A program made the translations under genes and the position numbers. From the NCBI RefSeq assembly GCF_030696805.1, contig NZ_JAUYRO010000012.1, positions 124,001 to 188,000 on the forward strand: 64,000 bases of DNA, read 5' to 3'. This DNA comes from Methyloversatilis sp. (GTDB taxonomy: Bacteria > Pseudomonadota > Gammaproteobacteria > Burkholderiales > Rhodocyclaceae). Of this stretch, positions 15,930 to 27,401 are shown in pieces. Below the pieces are notes generated by a model that saw nothing but the letters and a program-made list of their open reading frames with translations, ran no database searches and was not told the origin of the DNA. Position 1 is the first letter of the stretch; every line of letters starts with the position of its first letter.

Positions 15930-17762
15930 ATGAATAAACCAGCCACCAAAGACACCACACAGCCCGAGGCGTCGTCCCTGCCGGATCCGGCAGAAGTCGC
16001 CAAGACCTATGCCCAGGTTGCCGAACGTGCGTCCAAGCTGCTGGGTGACCACGTGCAGCGTCAGCTCAAGCGCGGCATCACGCCGCCGACCGACGAACTG
16101 GGCATCGCCCAGGCTTTCATGGACATGACGTCGCACCTGCTGTCCAACCCGTACAAGCTGGCGCAGGCGCAGATGGGGCTGGTGTGGGACTACTACACGC
16201 TGTGGCAGCAATCGATGTTGAAATTCATGGGCGTCGATGCCGCACCGGTGGTCACCCCGGTCAAAGGCGACAACCGCTTTCGCGGCGAAGAGTGGCAGAG
16301 CCATTTCCTGTTTGATTTCTTCAAGCAGAGCTATCTGATTTCGGCGCGCCACATCCACGATGTGGTGAGCAACGTCGAAGGCATGGACGAACACACGCTG
16401 CAGAAGGTCAATTTCTTCACCCGCCAGACCATCAACGCCTTCAGCCCGAGCAATTTCGCGCTGACCAACCCCGAAGTGCTGCGCGAAACCGTGCGCAGCC
16501 ACGGCCAGAACCTGCTGAAGGGCTTCAACAACCTGCTGCGCGACATCGAGGACGGCGACGGCCAGCTGCGCGTGCGCATGACCGACACTTCGGCCTTCGA
16601 ACTGGGCCGCAATGTGGCCACCACGCAGGGCAAGGTGGTGGGCGAGAACGCGCTGATGCAGCTGCTGCAGTTCAACCCGACGACCGAACAGCAGTTCAAG
16701 CGCCCCTTGCTGATCGTGCCGCCCTGGATCAACAAGTACTACATCCTCGACCTGCGCGACTCGAACAGCTACATCAAGTGGGCGACCGATCAGGGTCATA
16801 CCGTGTTCGTCATCTCCTGGGTCAATCCGGACGAAAAGCTGGCCCAGCTGACCTTCGAAGATTATGTGCAACAGGGCCCGCTGGCCGCGCTCGACATGAT
16901 CACGAAGCAGACCGGCGAAACCGAAGTGAATGCCGCCGGCTACTGCCTCGGCGGCACGCTGCTGGCCACCACGCTGGCCTACCTGTCGGCGAAGAAGGAC
17001 AAGCGGATCGCCAGCGCGACCTTCTTCACCACGCTGATCGATTTCTCCGAACCGGGTGAGCTGGGCGTGTTCATCGACGAAAAGGCCGTCGAGGGGCTGG
17101 AAAAGAAGATGTTCTCGCGCGGCTATCTCGAAGGGTCGGAAATGGCCGGCACCTTCAACATGCTGCGCTCGAACGATCTCATCTGGTCGTTCGTCGTGAA
17201 CAACTACCTGATGGGCCGCGAACCGTTCCCGTTCGACCTGCTGTACTGGAACTCCGATTCGACCCGCATGCCGGCCTGCATGCACAGTTATTACCTGCGG
17301 CAGATGTACATCCACAACAAGCTGCGCGAACCGGGTGGCATCACGGTGCTCGGTGAGGCGATCGACATTCGCAAGATCAAGCAACCGGTGTATTTCATTT
17401 CGGCCATCGAAGACCACATCGCGCCGTGGAAGAGCACCTATACCGGTGCCACCCTGCTGTCGGGCCCGACCCGCTTCGTGCTCGGCGGTTCCGGCCATAT
17501 TGCCGGTATCGTCAATCCGCCGGCCGCCAACAAATACGGTTACTGGACCAATGCCGCGCCCAAGCTGGCAGCCGAAGCCGACGCGTGGTTGGAGGGCTGC
17601 ACGCAGCACACCGGTTCATGGTGGACCGACTGGCAGCAGTGGGTCACTGCGCTTGACGCAGAAATGGTGCCGGCGCGCGACCCGGCCAAGGGCAAGCTGA
17701 AGGTGATCGAGGATGCGCCGGGCCGTTACGCCAAGCTGCGTCTGGATACGGTGAAGGGCTGA
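15930..17762 (+). CDS. phaC: class I polyhydroxyalkanoate synthase
   Basis: A 610-residue PhaC that polymerises 3-hydroxyacyl-CoA into storage polyester at granule surfaces. The lipase-like box GYCLGG places the nucleophile at Cys339, with Asp495 (AIEDHIAPW) and His523 (GSGHIAG) completing the triad. The N-terminal helical region matches class I enzymes and the length is usual for short-chain synthases. A GGGGGAG ribosome site precedes the ATG. phaA/phaB are not adjacent. The gene ends at a GC-rich hairpin between it and the convergent chpA. Confidence 0.95.
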   Translation: MNKPATKDTTQPEASSLPDPAEVAKTYAQVAERASKLLGDHVQRQLKRGITPPTDELGIAQAFMDMTSHLLSNPYKLAQAQMGLVWDYYTLWQQSMLKFMGVDAAPVVTPVKGDNRFRGEEWQSHFLFDFFKQSYLISARHIHDVVSNVEGMDEHTLQKVNFFTRQTINAFSPSNFALTNPEVLRETVRSHGQNLLKGFNNLLRDIEDGDGQLRVRMTDTSAFELGRNVATTQGKVVGENALMQLLQFNPTTEQQFKRPLLIVPPWINKYYILDLRDSNSYIKWATDQGHTVFVISWVNPDEKLAQLTFEDYVQQGPLAALDMITKQTGETEVNAAGYCLGGTLLATTLAYLSAKKDKRIASATFFTTLIDFSEPGELGVFIDEKAVEGLEKKMFSRGYLEGSEMAGTFNMLRSNDLIWSFVVNNYLMGREPFPFDLLYWNSDSTRMPACMHSYYLRQMYIHNKLREPGGITVLGEAIDIRKIKQPVYFISAIEDHIAPWKSTYTGATLLSGPTRFVLGGSGHIAGIVNPPAANKYGYWTNAAPKLAAEADAWLEGCTQHTGSWWTDWQQWVTALDAEMVPARDPAKGKLKVIEDAPGRYAKLRLDTVKG

Positions 17763-17780
17763 TCGAGAGGTTACGGAAAG

Positions 17781-17801
17781 GGGGGCGCGCAAGGCGCCCC
17801 C
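17781..17801. terminator. hairpin between phaC and chpA
   Basis: An 8-bp perfect GC stem (GGGGGCGC / GCGCCCCC) with a 5-base loop lies between two convergent genes. There is no T-run, so it would stop or buffer transcription less strictly than an intrinsic terminator. Confidence 0.5.
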
Positions 17802-17805
17802 GACT

Positions 17806-20800
17806 TCACCGGCGGCCGCTGCCACCGGTGAAGTCCGCCACCCGCTGCAGCAGGTGGGCTTCGTCGTAGGGCTTGCCCAGATACTCGTTCACGCCGATCT
17901 CGCGCGCATAAGCCTGATGCTTCTCGGCGATGCGCGAGGTGATCATCACGATGGGAATGTCGCGCGTGCGTTCGTCAGCGCGTACCTTCAACGTCAGTTC
18001 GAAGCCGTCCATGCGCGGCATTTCGATGTCCACCAGCATGACTGCCGGCAGCTTGTCGGCCAGCTTTTCCAGCGCATCGACACCGTCCTTGGCCGTTATC
18101 ACGCGATAGCCTTCACGTTCCAGCAGCCGGCTGCTCACCTTGCGCACGGTCAGCGAATCGTCCACCACCATGATCAGCGGCGGCAGCGCTTCCGGCACTT
18201 CCGGTACGGCGCGCACGATGTCGGGTCGGTCGGCCATGCGACCGATGCGTGAAGCGAGCGACACCGGGTTGATGATCAGCGTGACTTCGCCGTCGGCCAG
18301 CACGGTGGCGCCGGCGATGCCGGCCAACCGTGACAGCTGCGGTCCGACGGGCTTCACGACCACTTCCTGGTTGCCGCGCAGCCCGTCTGCCTCCAGCGCC
18401 ATCAGTTCGTTCCCGGCGCCGAGCAGCAGCAGCCAGGTCCCGGTGCCCGGCTGGGCGTCGGCATTGCCCAGCAGCCGTGGCAGGTAATGATAGGTGTAGT
18501 GGTGGTCCATCCAGTCCTGGCCACCCGCCAGACGGAGCGTGACCGCTTCGTCGTCGCTCAACTCGCGCGCGTGCTTCACCATCGAAGACGGAACGGCGTA
18601 GGTCTTGCCGCCGCTGCTCACCAGCAGCGACTGGGTCACCGCAAGCGTCATCGGCAGCGACAGCCTGAAGCGCGTACCGCGGCCGGCCTCGGATGTGGTT
18701 TCGATGCGGCCGCCCAGTGCGGTCGTGGCACTCCTCACCACGTCCATGCCGACGCCACGGCCAGCCAGTTCCGACAGCTGTTCGGCGGTCGAGAAGCCCG
18801 GTTCGAAAATGAGGCCGGTCAACCTTCGTTCGTCGGCCTCCTCGTCGGCGCCGAGCAGACCGCGCTCGACGGCGCGCGCGCGGATGCGTTCGAACGCCAG
18901 ACCGCTGCCATCGTCGACCAGTTCGATGATGACTTCGTTGGTCTGCTGGATCAGGGAAATGACGATCTCGCCGGTTTCCGACTTGCCCGCCGCCTCGCGC
19001 ACCTCGCGCGGCTCGATTCCGTGCGCCACCGCGTTGCGCAGCAGGTGCTCGATCGGGCCGGTCATTTTCTCCAGTACTTCCCGGTCGAGTTCGATGCGCG
19101 TGTTGTTCAATTCCAGATTGACCTTCTTGCCGGTTTCCTTGGCCGACTGGCGAGCCACCCGGTACAGCCGGTCTTCCAGCGTCGAGAACGGCACCATGCG
19201 CACCGACATCAGCGCCTGCGACAGGTCGCGGTTCAGCCGCGCCTGCGACTGGATGGCGGTGTCGGCCGCGTCGAGATTGCGCACCAGGTTGTACTGCACC
19301 GTGGTCACGTCAGACAGGCTTTCGGCCATCATGCGCGACAGCTCCTGGAAGCGCGTGAAGCGATCCATTTCCAGCGGGTCGAACTGCTCGTGCTGCGCCT
19401 CGGCAGCCGCCATGCGCGATTGCATCTGGCTCTCGGCCTGGATTTCGATTTCGCGCAGCTGGCTGCGCAGGCGCTGAACGTTTTCCGTCAGGTCATTCAG
19501 CGAGCCGCGCAGCGAGCGCAGCTCGCCCTCGATGCGGGTGCGCGCAATGCTCATTTCACCCGCTTCGTTGACGAAGCGGTCGACCTTGTCGGAGCGCACG
19601 CGAACCGACGGCCGATCGCGCGGTACGCCGGCATCGTCCTCGGCCGCGGGAGTCGGCGTCGCCGTTTCCTCGGTCGCCGGAGTCAGCGCTTCGCCGCGTT
19701 CGAGCTTCGCCACCAGTTCTTCGCAGCGGTCATAGCCGAGGTCAAGCTCGTCGAGCAGCAGCGCGCGATCCTCTGTCGCACACGGCTGTTCGATCAGCGT
19801 TTCCATGCTGTGCACCAGATCGCCGAAGCGCATTACGCCAGCCATCCGGGCACTGCCCTTGAGCGTATGCAGTTGCCGGCGCAACGCGTCCGACGCACTC
19901 AGCGCGTTGGTGTCGTCGCGCCAGCTGCGCAGTTCGCTGCCGATTTCCCGAAGCAGGTCATGCGCTTCCTCGATGAAGATCGGCAGCAGCTGATGATCGA
20001 TTTCATCCGGTACCACGGAGGCTTGCGCGCTCTCGGCCGTCGCGGCAGCGCGGGCTGATGGCAGGCGTGCCGTTTCGAACGGCAGCGCGTCATTGCCGGC
20101 GGCCTCGGCCAGCACGTATTCGTCCGGCAGCGTGACCTTCTCGAAGGTAGTGACGACCGGGCCATCGGCAACGACGATGTCCTCTTCAGTTGCCATCGCG
20201 GCGGGCGGCTCGCCTGCCATCTCGAAAGGCTCGGCTTGCGGCGGTTCGGGCGCTTCCACCAGCACGTCGGTGACGTCTGCAACCGGCGTGATGTCCATGT
20301 CCGGCAGTTCGAGCACCTGCAGTTCGACGGTCTCCGGCGCTACGGCGGAGAAGCCGAAAAGCGCATTGAGCCGGGCAATCAGTTCGGGTGCCGGGGTGGC
20401 GATCGCCCCGGCTTCGATGGCGGCGATCTGGGCTTCGAGCGTGCTGGCGGCGCTGTTCAGCAGCGCGGACTGGTCGGCTTGTGGCGCGTCACCGCGTGCT
20501 TCGCAGCGCAGCAGCGCATGTTCGAGCGCGCGCGCCAGCGCGCTGATGTCGTCCTGGTTGACGGTGAGCGAAATGCCGCCCAGCGTGTGCGCGGCGAGCA
20601 GGCTGTCCTGGCTCGGACGCAGCGACGGATTGATGTGCAGCCGCGTCAGTTCGCGTCGCAGCGTGGCGACGTGGCCGCGCGCCTCGGCGAGAAACAGGTC
20701 GAACAGCGTGCGGTCGGCGCCGGCATCGAGTGCGCGCTCTTCGGCGTCGATGTCGGACGTGATGTCTATCGTACTTTCCGGCAGCGTCAGTTCGATACCT

Positions 20801-23445
20801 GGTGCTTCCAGGTCGAAATCGAGTTCGAGATCGACATCGCCGGCTGCGGCATCCAGCGGAGCATCGAGCGCGACGATGTTGGTCACCGAATCGAGGCCGG
20901 TGTCGGGCTCGAAGACATTCGCTGAGACAAGCTCCGCTGCCGGCGCATCGCCCTCCAGATTGAAATTGAAATCGAGGTCGATGTCGAGGTCGCCGCCCGT
21001 GACGGCAGCGACCGATGCCGCGCCTTCAGCCGGCTCTGCGTCGTGCGTGTGTATCGCGTCGCAGGCCGGCTGCAGCCATTCGTGTTCCGGGGAGCGGGTG
21101 TCGCCCTGTGCCAGCCGGTCGACCCAGCTGGCGAACAGCATGCGCGCGCCGTCGAGCAGGTCGAACAGCTCCGGTGTGCCGTCGCGCTCGCTACCCAGCC
21201 AGCGGTTCATCGCCTGCTCGACCGCGAACGCCGCTTCACCCAGGTCGCGCAGGCCGACCATGCGACCGCTGCCCTTGAGTGTATGGAAGCCGCGTCGCAG
21301 CGTGGTCAGCAGATCCTGACGGTGCGGCTGCAGGCGCGCAGCGTCTGTGCTCGACGCCATCGTGTCGAGCACTTCGCGCGCTTCCTCGATGAATATTTCG
21401 AGCAGTTCGGCGTCGAAATCTTCCTGGCTGGCTTCGGCGAGGCGCACCGTATCGGCCGACGGCGCAAGCGACTCGTGCGGTGTCTGGCCGATGCCCTGCA
21501 CCGCGTCGGCAATGGCGGCATCGGGTACCGCCTCACCCGCCTTGAGTGCAGCCAGCGCTTCGGTGGCACGCTGCTCAAGCTTTTCATCGGCGAGCAGCTT
21601 GGCGTCCTGCCGGATGGTTTCCAGTGCCTGACGCAGTTCGTCGCGCGTGTGCTCGTCGGCGCCACCGTGAGACAGCCTGTCGAGCAGCTGAGCCGCTTTC
21701 TCCCGCCGGTTCGCAAGTTCCGACTCCACGCTTGCGCCTTCGCCGGCTTCGGCGGCGTCATGCGCCGCGCTGCGCGGGTTCAGGATGAGGTCGAGATCGG
21801 CCGGACCGTACTGCAGCTTGTCGACGAAGAAGCCCAGGCCTGACAGCTGGTGCGCCAGCGTTTCGAACTCGCCGTCGACGATTTCATGTTCCGGCTTCGC
21901 CATGTCGGCGATCTGCGCCGCGGCGCGACGCACCAACGACACGGCGGCGTCCTGCCCCAGCATGTTCAGCGCGCCGTCTATCTGCTTCAGCGGGCCGGCC
22001 AGCGATGCCAGTTCGGCCGCACGCGAGGGATCGCGGAAGTAGCCGTCGAGTTGTTGTTCGACATCGGCCAGGCTGGCCATGATTTCGCGCGCCACCTGAC
22101 CCATGAACAGTCGTTCCTGCGCGCGGCGCGACATTTCGTCGAACAGCGGAATCTGCATCGCGGGCAGCGCCTCGCCGCGGCGCGCACGCGCGAGGCGGTC
22201 GATCAGCGTGTCGACCTGGCTCGGCAGGTCTTCGCTCTGCGCGCGGCTGAACTGCTCGACCAGTGCGTCCATCACCAGCAGCGCGGTGGCGACTTCCATC
22301 GCCAGACTTTCGGTGTGCTGCAGCGGATCGCGGCGCAGCCACTGGCCGAGATCGAGCAGCGCGGCGGCCAGCCGCGCCAGATCGGGCTGACCGACGCGGG
22401 CGGCTGCCGCGACCATCGCTTCGCATTGTTCATGGAACTGCGGCAGGCCGACCGCCGCACCGGACGAAAAACGTGTCCACGCGTCCTTGCCCTGGCCGAG
22501 CGATTCGCGCAGTGCGGCCAGCGCCGGGCGCAGCGTGCCGAAGTCCTCGTGGCCAGCCGTATCGCCGGGCGCCAGCAGTGCGTCGAGACGATAGGTGTCG
22601 CGCACCTGACGGATGTGCGGCGTAACCTGTTCGGCGGTGGCGATGAAATACAGCGAATCACGCATCAGCCGTTCGGCCACGCCGCGCGAGCCTTCGAGCA
22701 GGCGACGCATCTGCACGTCCATGCGTGCGCACAGCCGCTTGATGAAGAAATCGCCCCGGATGGCGCCTTGCGCCAGACCATCGGTCAGCGCGCCGCATAC
22801 CCACCAGAAGGCGCGCGTGGCCGGCGCCGACTGCATCTGTTCGATGGCACCGATGGCCTGACGCATCTGCGGCAGACCTTCGCGATCGTCGCGCAGGAAG
22901 CGCAGCAGGCCACGCTCGAACTGGCTGCGCGCGGCGCGCAGCGCCCGCGCACGGTCAAGCGGCGACAGTTGCGGCGCCGGCTGGGCCGGTGTCGGCGGGC
23001 GCAGCGTGAGATCGGGGAAAAACAGTTCCGACGGCACCACCACCGTTTCGCCGCGCAGCGCCATCAGGTCGCGATACAGCGGCATCAGCCGCATCGGCTG
23101 GTCGACACCGCCAGCGACCAGTTCGTCGAGATGACCACGCACCGATGCGATGGCGCGCTGGGCGAGCGATGCAGCACCCCGGCTGCTGGCCAGCCGGCCG
23201 GCGTGCCAATCGGCGAACATCTGTTCGAGCGCGTCGCAGAAATGGGTCAGGCCGTCGAGGCCGACGATGGCCAGCGCGCCGCGTGCCTGGTGCAGATGGG
23301 TCTGGGCGAATTTGAGCGGCTCGGCACCTGCCTGATGATCTTCGTTGCCGAGTGCTTCGGACGCGCGGATCAGCGCCAGATCGATCTCGCCGCGGACCCA
23401 GATCAGCGGGCCGAGATCCTGATGGGTGGAAGGCGTCGTGTTCAT
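17806..23445 (-). CDS. chpA: ChpA/PilL-type hybrid chemosensory histidine kinase
   Basis: An 1879-residue CheA-like kinase of the type IV pilus (Pil-Chp) system. Clear phosphotransfer histidines are H721 (HTLKGSGRM) and H1193 (HTLKGSARM); a third HPt-like domain has H953 with a looser HTLGG motif, and the N-terminal 500 residues look like HPt-fold modules without the motif. Then come a dimerisation helix region, an HATPase ([10 protein letters not shown] near 1470), a CheW-like domain (about 1590-1730) and a C-terminal receiver with its phospho-aspartate near 1803 (MLVDIEMPR). It is shorter than the P. aeruginosa ChpA of about 2,470 residues. Its start overlaps pilJ's stop by 4 bases. Confidence 0.92.
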   Translation of the reverse strand: MNTTPSTHQDLGPLIWVRGEIDLALIRASEALGNEDHQAGAEPLKFAQTHLHQARGALAIVGLDGLTHFCDALEQMFADWHAGRLASSRGAASLAQRAIASVRGHLDELVAGGVDQPMRLMPLYRDLMALRGETVVVPSELFFPDLTLRPPTPAQPAPQLSPLDRARALRAARSQFERGLLRFLRDDREGLPQMRQAIGAIEQMQSAPATRAFWWVCGALTDGLAQGAIRGDFFIKRLCARMDVQMRRLLEGSRGVAERLMRDSLYFIATAEQVTPHIRQVRDTYRLDALLAPGDTAGHEDFGTLRPALAALRESLGQGKDAWTRFSSGAAVGLPQFHEQCEAMVAAAARVGQPDLARLAAALLDLGQWLRRDPLQHTESLAMEVATALLVMDALVEQFSRAQSEDLPSQVDTLIDRLARARRGEALPAMQIPLFDEMSRRAQERLFMGQVAREIMASLADVEQQLDGYFRDPSRAAELASLAGPLKQIDGALNMLGQDAAVSLVRRAAAQIADMAKPEHEIVDGEFETLAHQLSGLGFFVDKLQYGPADLDLILNPRSAAHDAAEAGEGASVESELANRREKAAQLLDRLSHGGADEHTRDELRQALETIRQDAKLLADEKLEQRATEALAALKAGEAVPDAAIADAVQGIGQTPHESLAPSADTVRLAEASQEDFDAELLEIFIEEAREVLDTMASSTDAARLQPHRQDLLTTLRRGFHTLKGSGRMVGLRDLGEAAFAVEQAMNRWLGSERDGTPELFDLLDGARMLFASWVDRLAQGDTRSPEHEWLQPACDAIHTHDAEPAEGAASVAAVTGGDLDIDLDFNFNLEGDAPAAELVSANVFEPDTGLDSVTNIVALDAPLDAAAGDVDLELDFDLEAPGIELTLPESTIDITSDIDAEERALDAGADRTLFDLFLAEARGHVATLRRELTRLHINPSLRPSQDSLLAAHTLGGISLTVNQDDISALARALEHALLRCEARGDAPQADQSALLNSAASTLEAQIAAIEAGAIATPAPELIARLNALFGFSAVAPETVELQVLELPDMDITPVADVTDVLVEAPEPPQAEPFEMAGEPPAAMATEEDIVVADGPVVTTFEKVTLPDEYVLAEAAGNDALPFETARLPSARAAATAESAQASVVPDEIDHQLLPIFIEEAHDLLREIGSELRSWRDDTNALSASDALRRQLHTLKGSARMAGVMRFGDLVHSMETLIEQPCATEDRALLLDELDLGYDRCEELVAKLERGEALTPATEETATPTPAAEDDAGVPRDRPSVRVRSDKVDRFVNEAGEMSIARTRIEGELRSLRGSLNDLTENVQRLRSQLREIEIQAESQMQSRMAAAEAQHEQFDPLEMDRFTRFQELSRMMAESLSDVTTVQYNLVRNLDAADTAIQSQARLNRDLSQALMSVRMVPFSTLEDRLYRVARQSAKETGKKVNLELNNTRIELDREVLEKMTGPIEHLLRNAVAHGIEPREVREAAGKSETGEIVISLIQQTNEVIIELVDDGSGLAFERIRARAVERGLLGADEEADERRLTGLIFEPGFSTAEQLSELAGRGVGMDVVRSATTALGGRIETTSEAGRGTRFRLSLPMTLAVTQSLLVSSGGKTYAVPSSMVKHARELSDDEAVTLRLAGGQDWMDHHYTYHYLPRLLGNADAQPGTGTWLLLLGAGNELMALEADGLRGNQEVVVKPVGPQLSRLAGIAGATVLADGEVTLIINPVSLASRIGRMADRPDIVRAVPEVPEALPPLIMVVDDSLTVRKVSSRLLEREGYRVITAKDGVDALEKLADKLPAVMLVDIEMPRMDGFELTLKVRADERTRDIPIVMITSRIAEKHQAYAREIGVNEYLGKPYDEAHLLQRVADFTGGSGRR

Positions 23446-25535
23446 ACCTTGAAGCCCGCGACCGAGCCTTTGAGTTCAGCCGCCAGATCGGCCAGCTGTC
23501 CGATGGAAAGTGCAGTTTGCTTGGTGCCGACCGTGGTCTGTTCGGTGATGCGCAGGATGCCCTGCATGCCGTGCGCCACCCGGGTCGCCTGCTCCGCCTG
23601 CACCTGGGCCGATGACGAAATCGCTTCGATCAGCCCGGTCAGTTCGGTCGATACGGTTGAAATTTCGTCCAGCGCCTGTCCGGCTGCATCGGACAGGCGT
23701 GCGCCCTCGACCACGCCGCGGGTCGAGTTTTCCATCGCCGCGACCGCGTTCTGGGTGTCGGTCTGGATGGTGCGCACGATGGCTGCGATCTGCTTGGTCG
23801 CCTCGCCCGACCGTTCGGCCAGCCGCTGCACCTCTTCGGCCACCACGGTGAAGCCGCGTCCGGCCTCACCGGCGCCCGCTGCCTGGATGGCGGCATTCAG
23901 CGCCAGCACGTTGGTCTGTTCGGTAATGTCGGAAATCAGTTCGACGATTTCGCTGATTTCCTGGGAAGACTCGCCGAGACGCTTGATGCGCTTCGACGTT
24001 TCCTGGATCTGGTCGCGGATGTCGTTCATGCCGCGGATCGAATTCGACACCGCGTTCGAGCCGTTCTGGGCTGCCGCCAGCGACTGGCGTGCCACCTGCG
24101 CCGAGCGGGTCGCCTCTTCGGACACCGCATTCATCGATTTCGCCATGACCAGCACCGACTGACCGGACTCGGTCACCTCGCGCGACTGCCGCTCCGCTGC
24201 CGTCAGCAGCTGGGTCGAAATGCGCTGTGCCGATTCAGACGCTTCGGCCACGCGTCCGGCGGCGTCGTTGATCCGCTTCACCAGCACCGACAGTTCCTCG
24301 ATGGTGTAGTTGACCGAGTCGGCGATGGCGCCGGTGATGTCTTCCGAAACCGTTGCTCGCACCGTCAGGTCGCCGTCGGCCAGGTCGCCCATTTCATTCA
24401 TCAGACGCAGGATCGCCTGCTGCGTCGTGTCCTTTTCGCGCTTCGCCTCTTCGCGCGAACCTTCGACGAGAATGCGTTGCCGGTGCTGGTCCTCGTTGTA
24501 GGCGCGCACCATCATGAACACGCTGGCCAGCGCAAGCAACACGCACAGCACGGCACCGAGCGTGCGCAGCGCACGGGCGTCGCGCTCCGTCGAATAGATG
24601 GCAGCCAGCGCGTCGGCCGCAGCCGTCAGCGCAGGCGCGCCGCCGATCAATGCCAGACCCGCGGCCCGCGCGCCGACCAGATCGGCCGGCTTGTCCAGCG
24701 CTGCCGCCAGCGCGGCAAGAGGCGGTGCCAGTTCGCTGCGCGCCTGCGCAAAGGCGTCGCGCGGCTCGCCCTCGGCGCCCTGTTCGAGCTGGGCCGCACT
24801 GTCGAGCAGCGCGGGCAGGGTGCGCAGAAGTGCATCTACGGTGTCGGCCGGCGCTGGCAAGGCGCTGGTGAGCGCATGGATCGCCGTCCGGGCCTGACCG
24901 ACGCTGGTGGCAAACGACAGGCTGAGCCCGCCATCGCGCGCGCCGCGCTGGGCGGCGATGCGGCCGAGCACAGCCATCATCGGCGGTGCAGCGGCGTCGA
25001 GCGTGCGGCCGGCCTCGCGGAGCGCAAGCAGGGTCTGCTGCTGGCCCTGCAGCAGGGCGGCATTGCGGTCCTGACTGCTCCACGCGGCATCGATCTGCTG
25101 CAGCGCATCCTTTGCAGCGCCGCTGGCGGCAGGCAGTGACACCCCATCCACCTCGCCGCCGCGGTTCAGCGTGTCGAGCAGCGCCGTGACGGCAGCGCGA
25201 CCGGATGACAGCTCAGTCAAGGCACCGGCCTGTCCGGCCATGGCCTGCGGCGCAGACTTCGTGACGCCTTGCAGCAGCGCGCGCAACTGACCCGCCGCAT
25301 GGATGTGGGCCGCGTTTTGCCGCGTGCCACGCCAGTCCTGCCACACCAGCAGCGCCGCCAGCGCGATGAACAGCAGGAAGATCACGGCAAGCGACCTCAC
25401 CTGCTGACCGAGCGGCAGGTGGCCGATCAGCGGCAGCCTGCCGCGCAGGAATCCCGCGGCGCCCGCCAGATCCGACGGCGCATTGTCGGTGCCTGCCTGC
25501 GCAGCGGATTTCAGTCCAGGAATGTTCAACGCCAT
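23442..25535 (-). CDS. pilJ: PilJ-type methyl-accepting chemotaxis protein
   Basis: A 697-residue membrane chemoreceptor. TM1 is about 48-66 and TM2 about 325-343, bounding a helical periplasmic domain of roughly 255 residues. A HAMP region follows, then the coiled-coil signalling domain, with the conserved hairpin tip near [21 protein letters not shown]. The receptor is expected to feed signal to ChpA through PilI and control pilus motors. It overlaps chpA by 4 bases. A 178-base gap without a gene separates it from pilI. Confidence 0.92.
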   Translation of the reverse strand: MALNIPGLKSAAQAGTDNAPSDLAGAAGFLRGRLPLIGHLPLGQQVRSLAVIFLLFIALAALLVWQDWRGTRQNAAHIHAAGQLRALLQGVTKSAPQAMAGQAGALTELSSGRAAVTALLDTLNRGGEVDGVSLPAASGAAKDALQQIDAAWSSQDRNAALLQGQQQTLLALREAGRTLDAAAPPMMAVLGRIAAQRGARDGGLSLSFATSVGQARTAIHALTSALPAPADTVDALLRTLPALLDSAAQLEQGAEGEPRDAFAQARSELAPPLAALAAALDKPADLVGARAAGLALIGGAPALTAAADALAAIYSTERDARALRTLGAVLCVLLALASVFMMVRAYNEDQHRQRILVEGSREEAKREKDTTQQAILRLMNEMGDLADGDLTVRATVSEDITGAIADSVNYTIEELSVLVKRINDAAGRVAEASESAQRISTQLLTAAERQSREVTESGQSVLVMAKSMNAVSEEATRSAQVARQSLAAAQNGSNAVSNSIRGMNDIRDQIQETSKRIKRLGESSQEISEIVELISDITEQTNVLALNAAIQAAGAGEAGRGFTVVAEEVQRLAERSGEATKQIAAIVRTIQTDTQNAVAAMENSTRGVVEGARLSDAAGQALDEISTVSTELTGLIEAISSSAQVQAEQATRVAHGMQGILRITEQTTVGTKQTALSIGQLADLAAELKGSVAGFKV

Positions 25536-25713
25536 CGGGACTTTCCTCGGGGACTACGTTGCGTAGGGAAAAAGGCGGGAAACCAGAGCAAGGCTGGAAA
25601 CCGGAGCAGCAGCCCGCCCGGAAGCGCGAACACGAAAGCATGGCCCGATTCAGTGCCGGGTGAGCGGCGGCAACCGGCAGTGTGAGATATGGCGAGCAGG
25701 GCCGGCATGCGGG

Positions 25714-26226
25714 TCAGGCCGCCACGTCGGCAAAGCCGGGGTCTGCGTACAGGCGGCGCGGATCCAGCCGCAGCCACACACGCCCCTGGGTGTCGACCAG
25801 CCGGTCCGACGCCCAGGGGCGGGCATCGGCCGGACCGGCGTCAGCGCCTTCGAAATCTTCCAGCGAACGCAGGCCGAGCACACGGGACACCAGCAGCGCG
25901 CTGTTGGTCCCGAACTTGGCGTGTGGCAGCAGCAGCCTCGTTTCGCCCGCCACACCGGTCGATGCGCCGCCCTGAAAGGCGGCGAAATCGGTTACCGCGT
26001 AGAGCAGGCCACGCACGTTGGCGATGCCGCGCAGCCAGCTGCAGGTCAGCGGTACCGGCGTCAGCGCGGGCACCGGCAGGATTTCGCCGGATTCGGCCAG
26101 ATCGACCAGCCACAACTCGTCGCCCGCCTGCACGCCAAGCAGCGCGCGCGTGCTGGTCTGTCCGGAGGTATCGGACAGCTTGCGGGCCAGCTCTTCCTCG
26201 AATTCGCGCAGCGATGTCCTAGCCAT
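25714..26226 (-). CDS. pilI: PilI, CheW-like coupling protein
   Basis: A 170-residue CheW-domain protein linking the PilJ receptor to the ChpA kinase. CheW-fold landmarks visible are LLGVQAGDELWLVDL, CSWLRGIANVRGLLYAVTDF and RVLGLRSLEDF. It overlaps pilH by 8 bases, consistent with the usual pilG-H-I-J order. Confidence 0.9.
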   Translation of the reverse strand: MARTSLREFEEELARKLSDTSGQTSTRALLGVQAGDELWLVDLAESGEILPVPALTPVPLTCSWLRGIANVRGLLYAVTDFAAFQGGASTGVAGETRLLLPHAKFGTNSALLVSRVLGLRSLEDFEGADAGPADARPWASDRLVDTQGRVWLRLDPRRLYADPGFADVAA

Positions 26227-26602
26227 CGTTGCCCGCCGCGCCCAGTTGCTGGATGCGGCCCAGCAATTCTTCCAGATTGACCGGTTTCACCATGTAGTCG
26301 AGCGCGCCCTGCCGCATGCCCCAGATGCGGTCGGTCGGTAGATCCTTGCTGGTGCACATGATCACCGGGATGTCGCGCGTGCTGTCCTCGCGCGTGATGG
26401 TGCGCGTCGCCTGGTAGCCGTTGACGCCGGGCATCACGACGTCCATCAGGATGAGGTCGGGCTTTTCAGCCTTGGCTTTCTCGATGGCCTGCTCGCCGTT
26501 CTCGGCGATGATGACCTCGAAGCCCTTGCGGGTCAGGAAGTCGTTCAGTACATGGCGTTCGGTGGGCGAGTCGTCCACCACCATGATGCGCTTGATGGCC
26601 AT
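26219..26602 (-). CDS. pilH: PilH response regulator
   Basis: A 127-residue single receiver domain. The acidic pair (VVDDS, about 8-12), phospho-acceptor Asp in LILMDVVMPG (about residue 55), Thr/Ser in VIMCTSKD and the Lys in MVKPVN are all present. There is no output domain. In the Pil-Chp system PilH counterbalances PilG as a second CheY-like target of ChpA. Confidence 0.92.
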   Translation of the reverse strand: MAIKRIMVVDDSPTERHVLNDFLTRKGFEVIIAENGEQAIEKAKAEKPDLILMDVVMPGVNGYQATRTITREDSTRDIPVIMCTSKDLPTDRIWGMRQGALDYMVKPVNLEELLGRIQQLGAAGNDG

Positions 26603-26633
26603 TGTGGCTCCGCGTTCGGTGAGCGCCGGCGGG

Positions 26634-27032
26634 TCAGTCAGCGCCGTTGCGCGCGTGACGCGACACTGCCTGCAGCAGGCTGTCCTTGGTGAAGGGTTTG
26701 GTGAGGTATTCGTCCGAGCCGACCATCCGGCCGCGTGCGCGGTCGAACAGACCGTCGCGCGAAGAAAGCATCACGACAGGAGTAGCGGCAAACCTCGGGT
26801 TTTTCTTGATGAGCGCGCAGGTCTGATAGCCATCCAGACGCGGCATCATGATGTCGCAGAAAATGATCTGCGGATGGTGGTCGCTGATTTTCGACAGCGC
26901 ATCGAAGCCGTCTTCGGCTAGAACGACCTGATATCCGGCCTGGACAAGAAAGATTTCGGCACTGCGGCGGATGGTGTTGCTGTCGTCGATCACCATCACC
27001 TTGACGCCGGCGCTGCCACCCGATTCAGCCAA
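26634..27032 (-). CDS. pilG: PilG response regulator
   Basis: A 132-residue single receiver domain with the acidic pair (VIDDSN), the phospho-Asp in IIFCDIMMPRLDG, SSRDG switch region and the TKPF lysine. It is the first gene of the pil-chp run and lies 31 bases before pilH. PilG normally drives pilus extension through FimL/CyaB or FimX-type partners, none of which is in the window. Confidence 0.92.
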   Translation of the reverse strand: MAESGGSAGVKVMVIDDSNTIRRSAEIFLVQAGYQVVLAEDGFDALSKISDHHPQIIFCDIMMPRLDGYQTCALIKKNPRFAATPVVMLSSRDGLFDRARGRMVGSDEYLTKPFTKDSLLQAVSRHARNGAD

Positions 27033-27136
27033 GATGCTCTCCCGTTCTTGTGCGCGACGATCGATGCCGCGATGTTGTGCCGTTCGCCGTCAGACAGCGA
27101 CGTGGGTCGCACGCTGCGGAAACGACCGGCGGCTGG

Positions 27137-27325
27137 TCAGATCTGGACCATTTCAAAGTCGTCCTTGCGTGCGCTGCACTCGGGACAGGTCCAGTTGGGC
27201 GGGACATCCGCCCAGCGCGTGCCGGGCGCGATACCTTCTTCCGGCAGACCGGCGGCTTCGTCGTAGATGAAGCCGCAAATGAGACACATGTAACTCTGGA
27301 ATTCGGCCGTGACTGTGGAACTCAT
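27137..27325 (-). CDS. rubredoxin
   Basis: A 62-residue rubredoxin with a single Fe(Cys)4 site formed by C14-x2-C17 and C47-x2-C50, and the DVPPNWTCPEC segment typical of the family. It carries electrons at low potential. The frame is open upstream, but ATG 27325 gives the normal length. It lies between pilG and the divergent thiD; no partner reductase or alkane hydroxylase is adjacent. Confidence 0.94.
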   Translation of the reverse strand: MSSTVTAEFQSYMCLICGFIYDEAAGLPEEGIAPGTRWADVPPNWTCPECSARKDDFEMVQI

Positions 27326-27401
27326 GGCAGTATGGTTTGTTAGAATCGAATCGATATTACCGTAATTAACCTTCTGTAACGACAATCCGGGCGCGCGCTT
27401 T

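Noticed and set aside
14832-17609. A 925-codon open frame antisense to the MBL gene and phaC
   Set aside because: Composition is typical of a GC-rich shadow frame; both sense genes have intact catalytic motifs.
21850-24162. A 770-codon open frame antisense to chpA and pilJ
   Set aside because: No recognisable domain and fully explained by the sense-strand proteins.
27326-27401. TPP riboswitch before thiD
   Set aside because: The 76-base gap is too short and lacks the THI-box core sequences.
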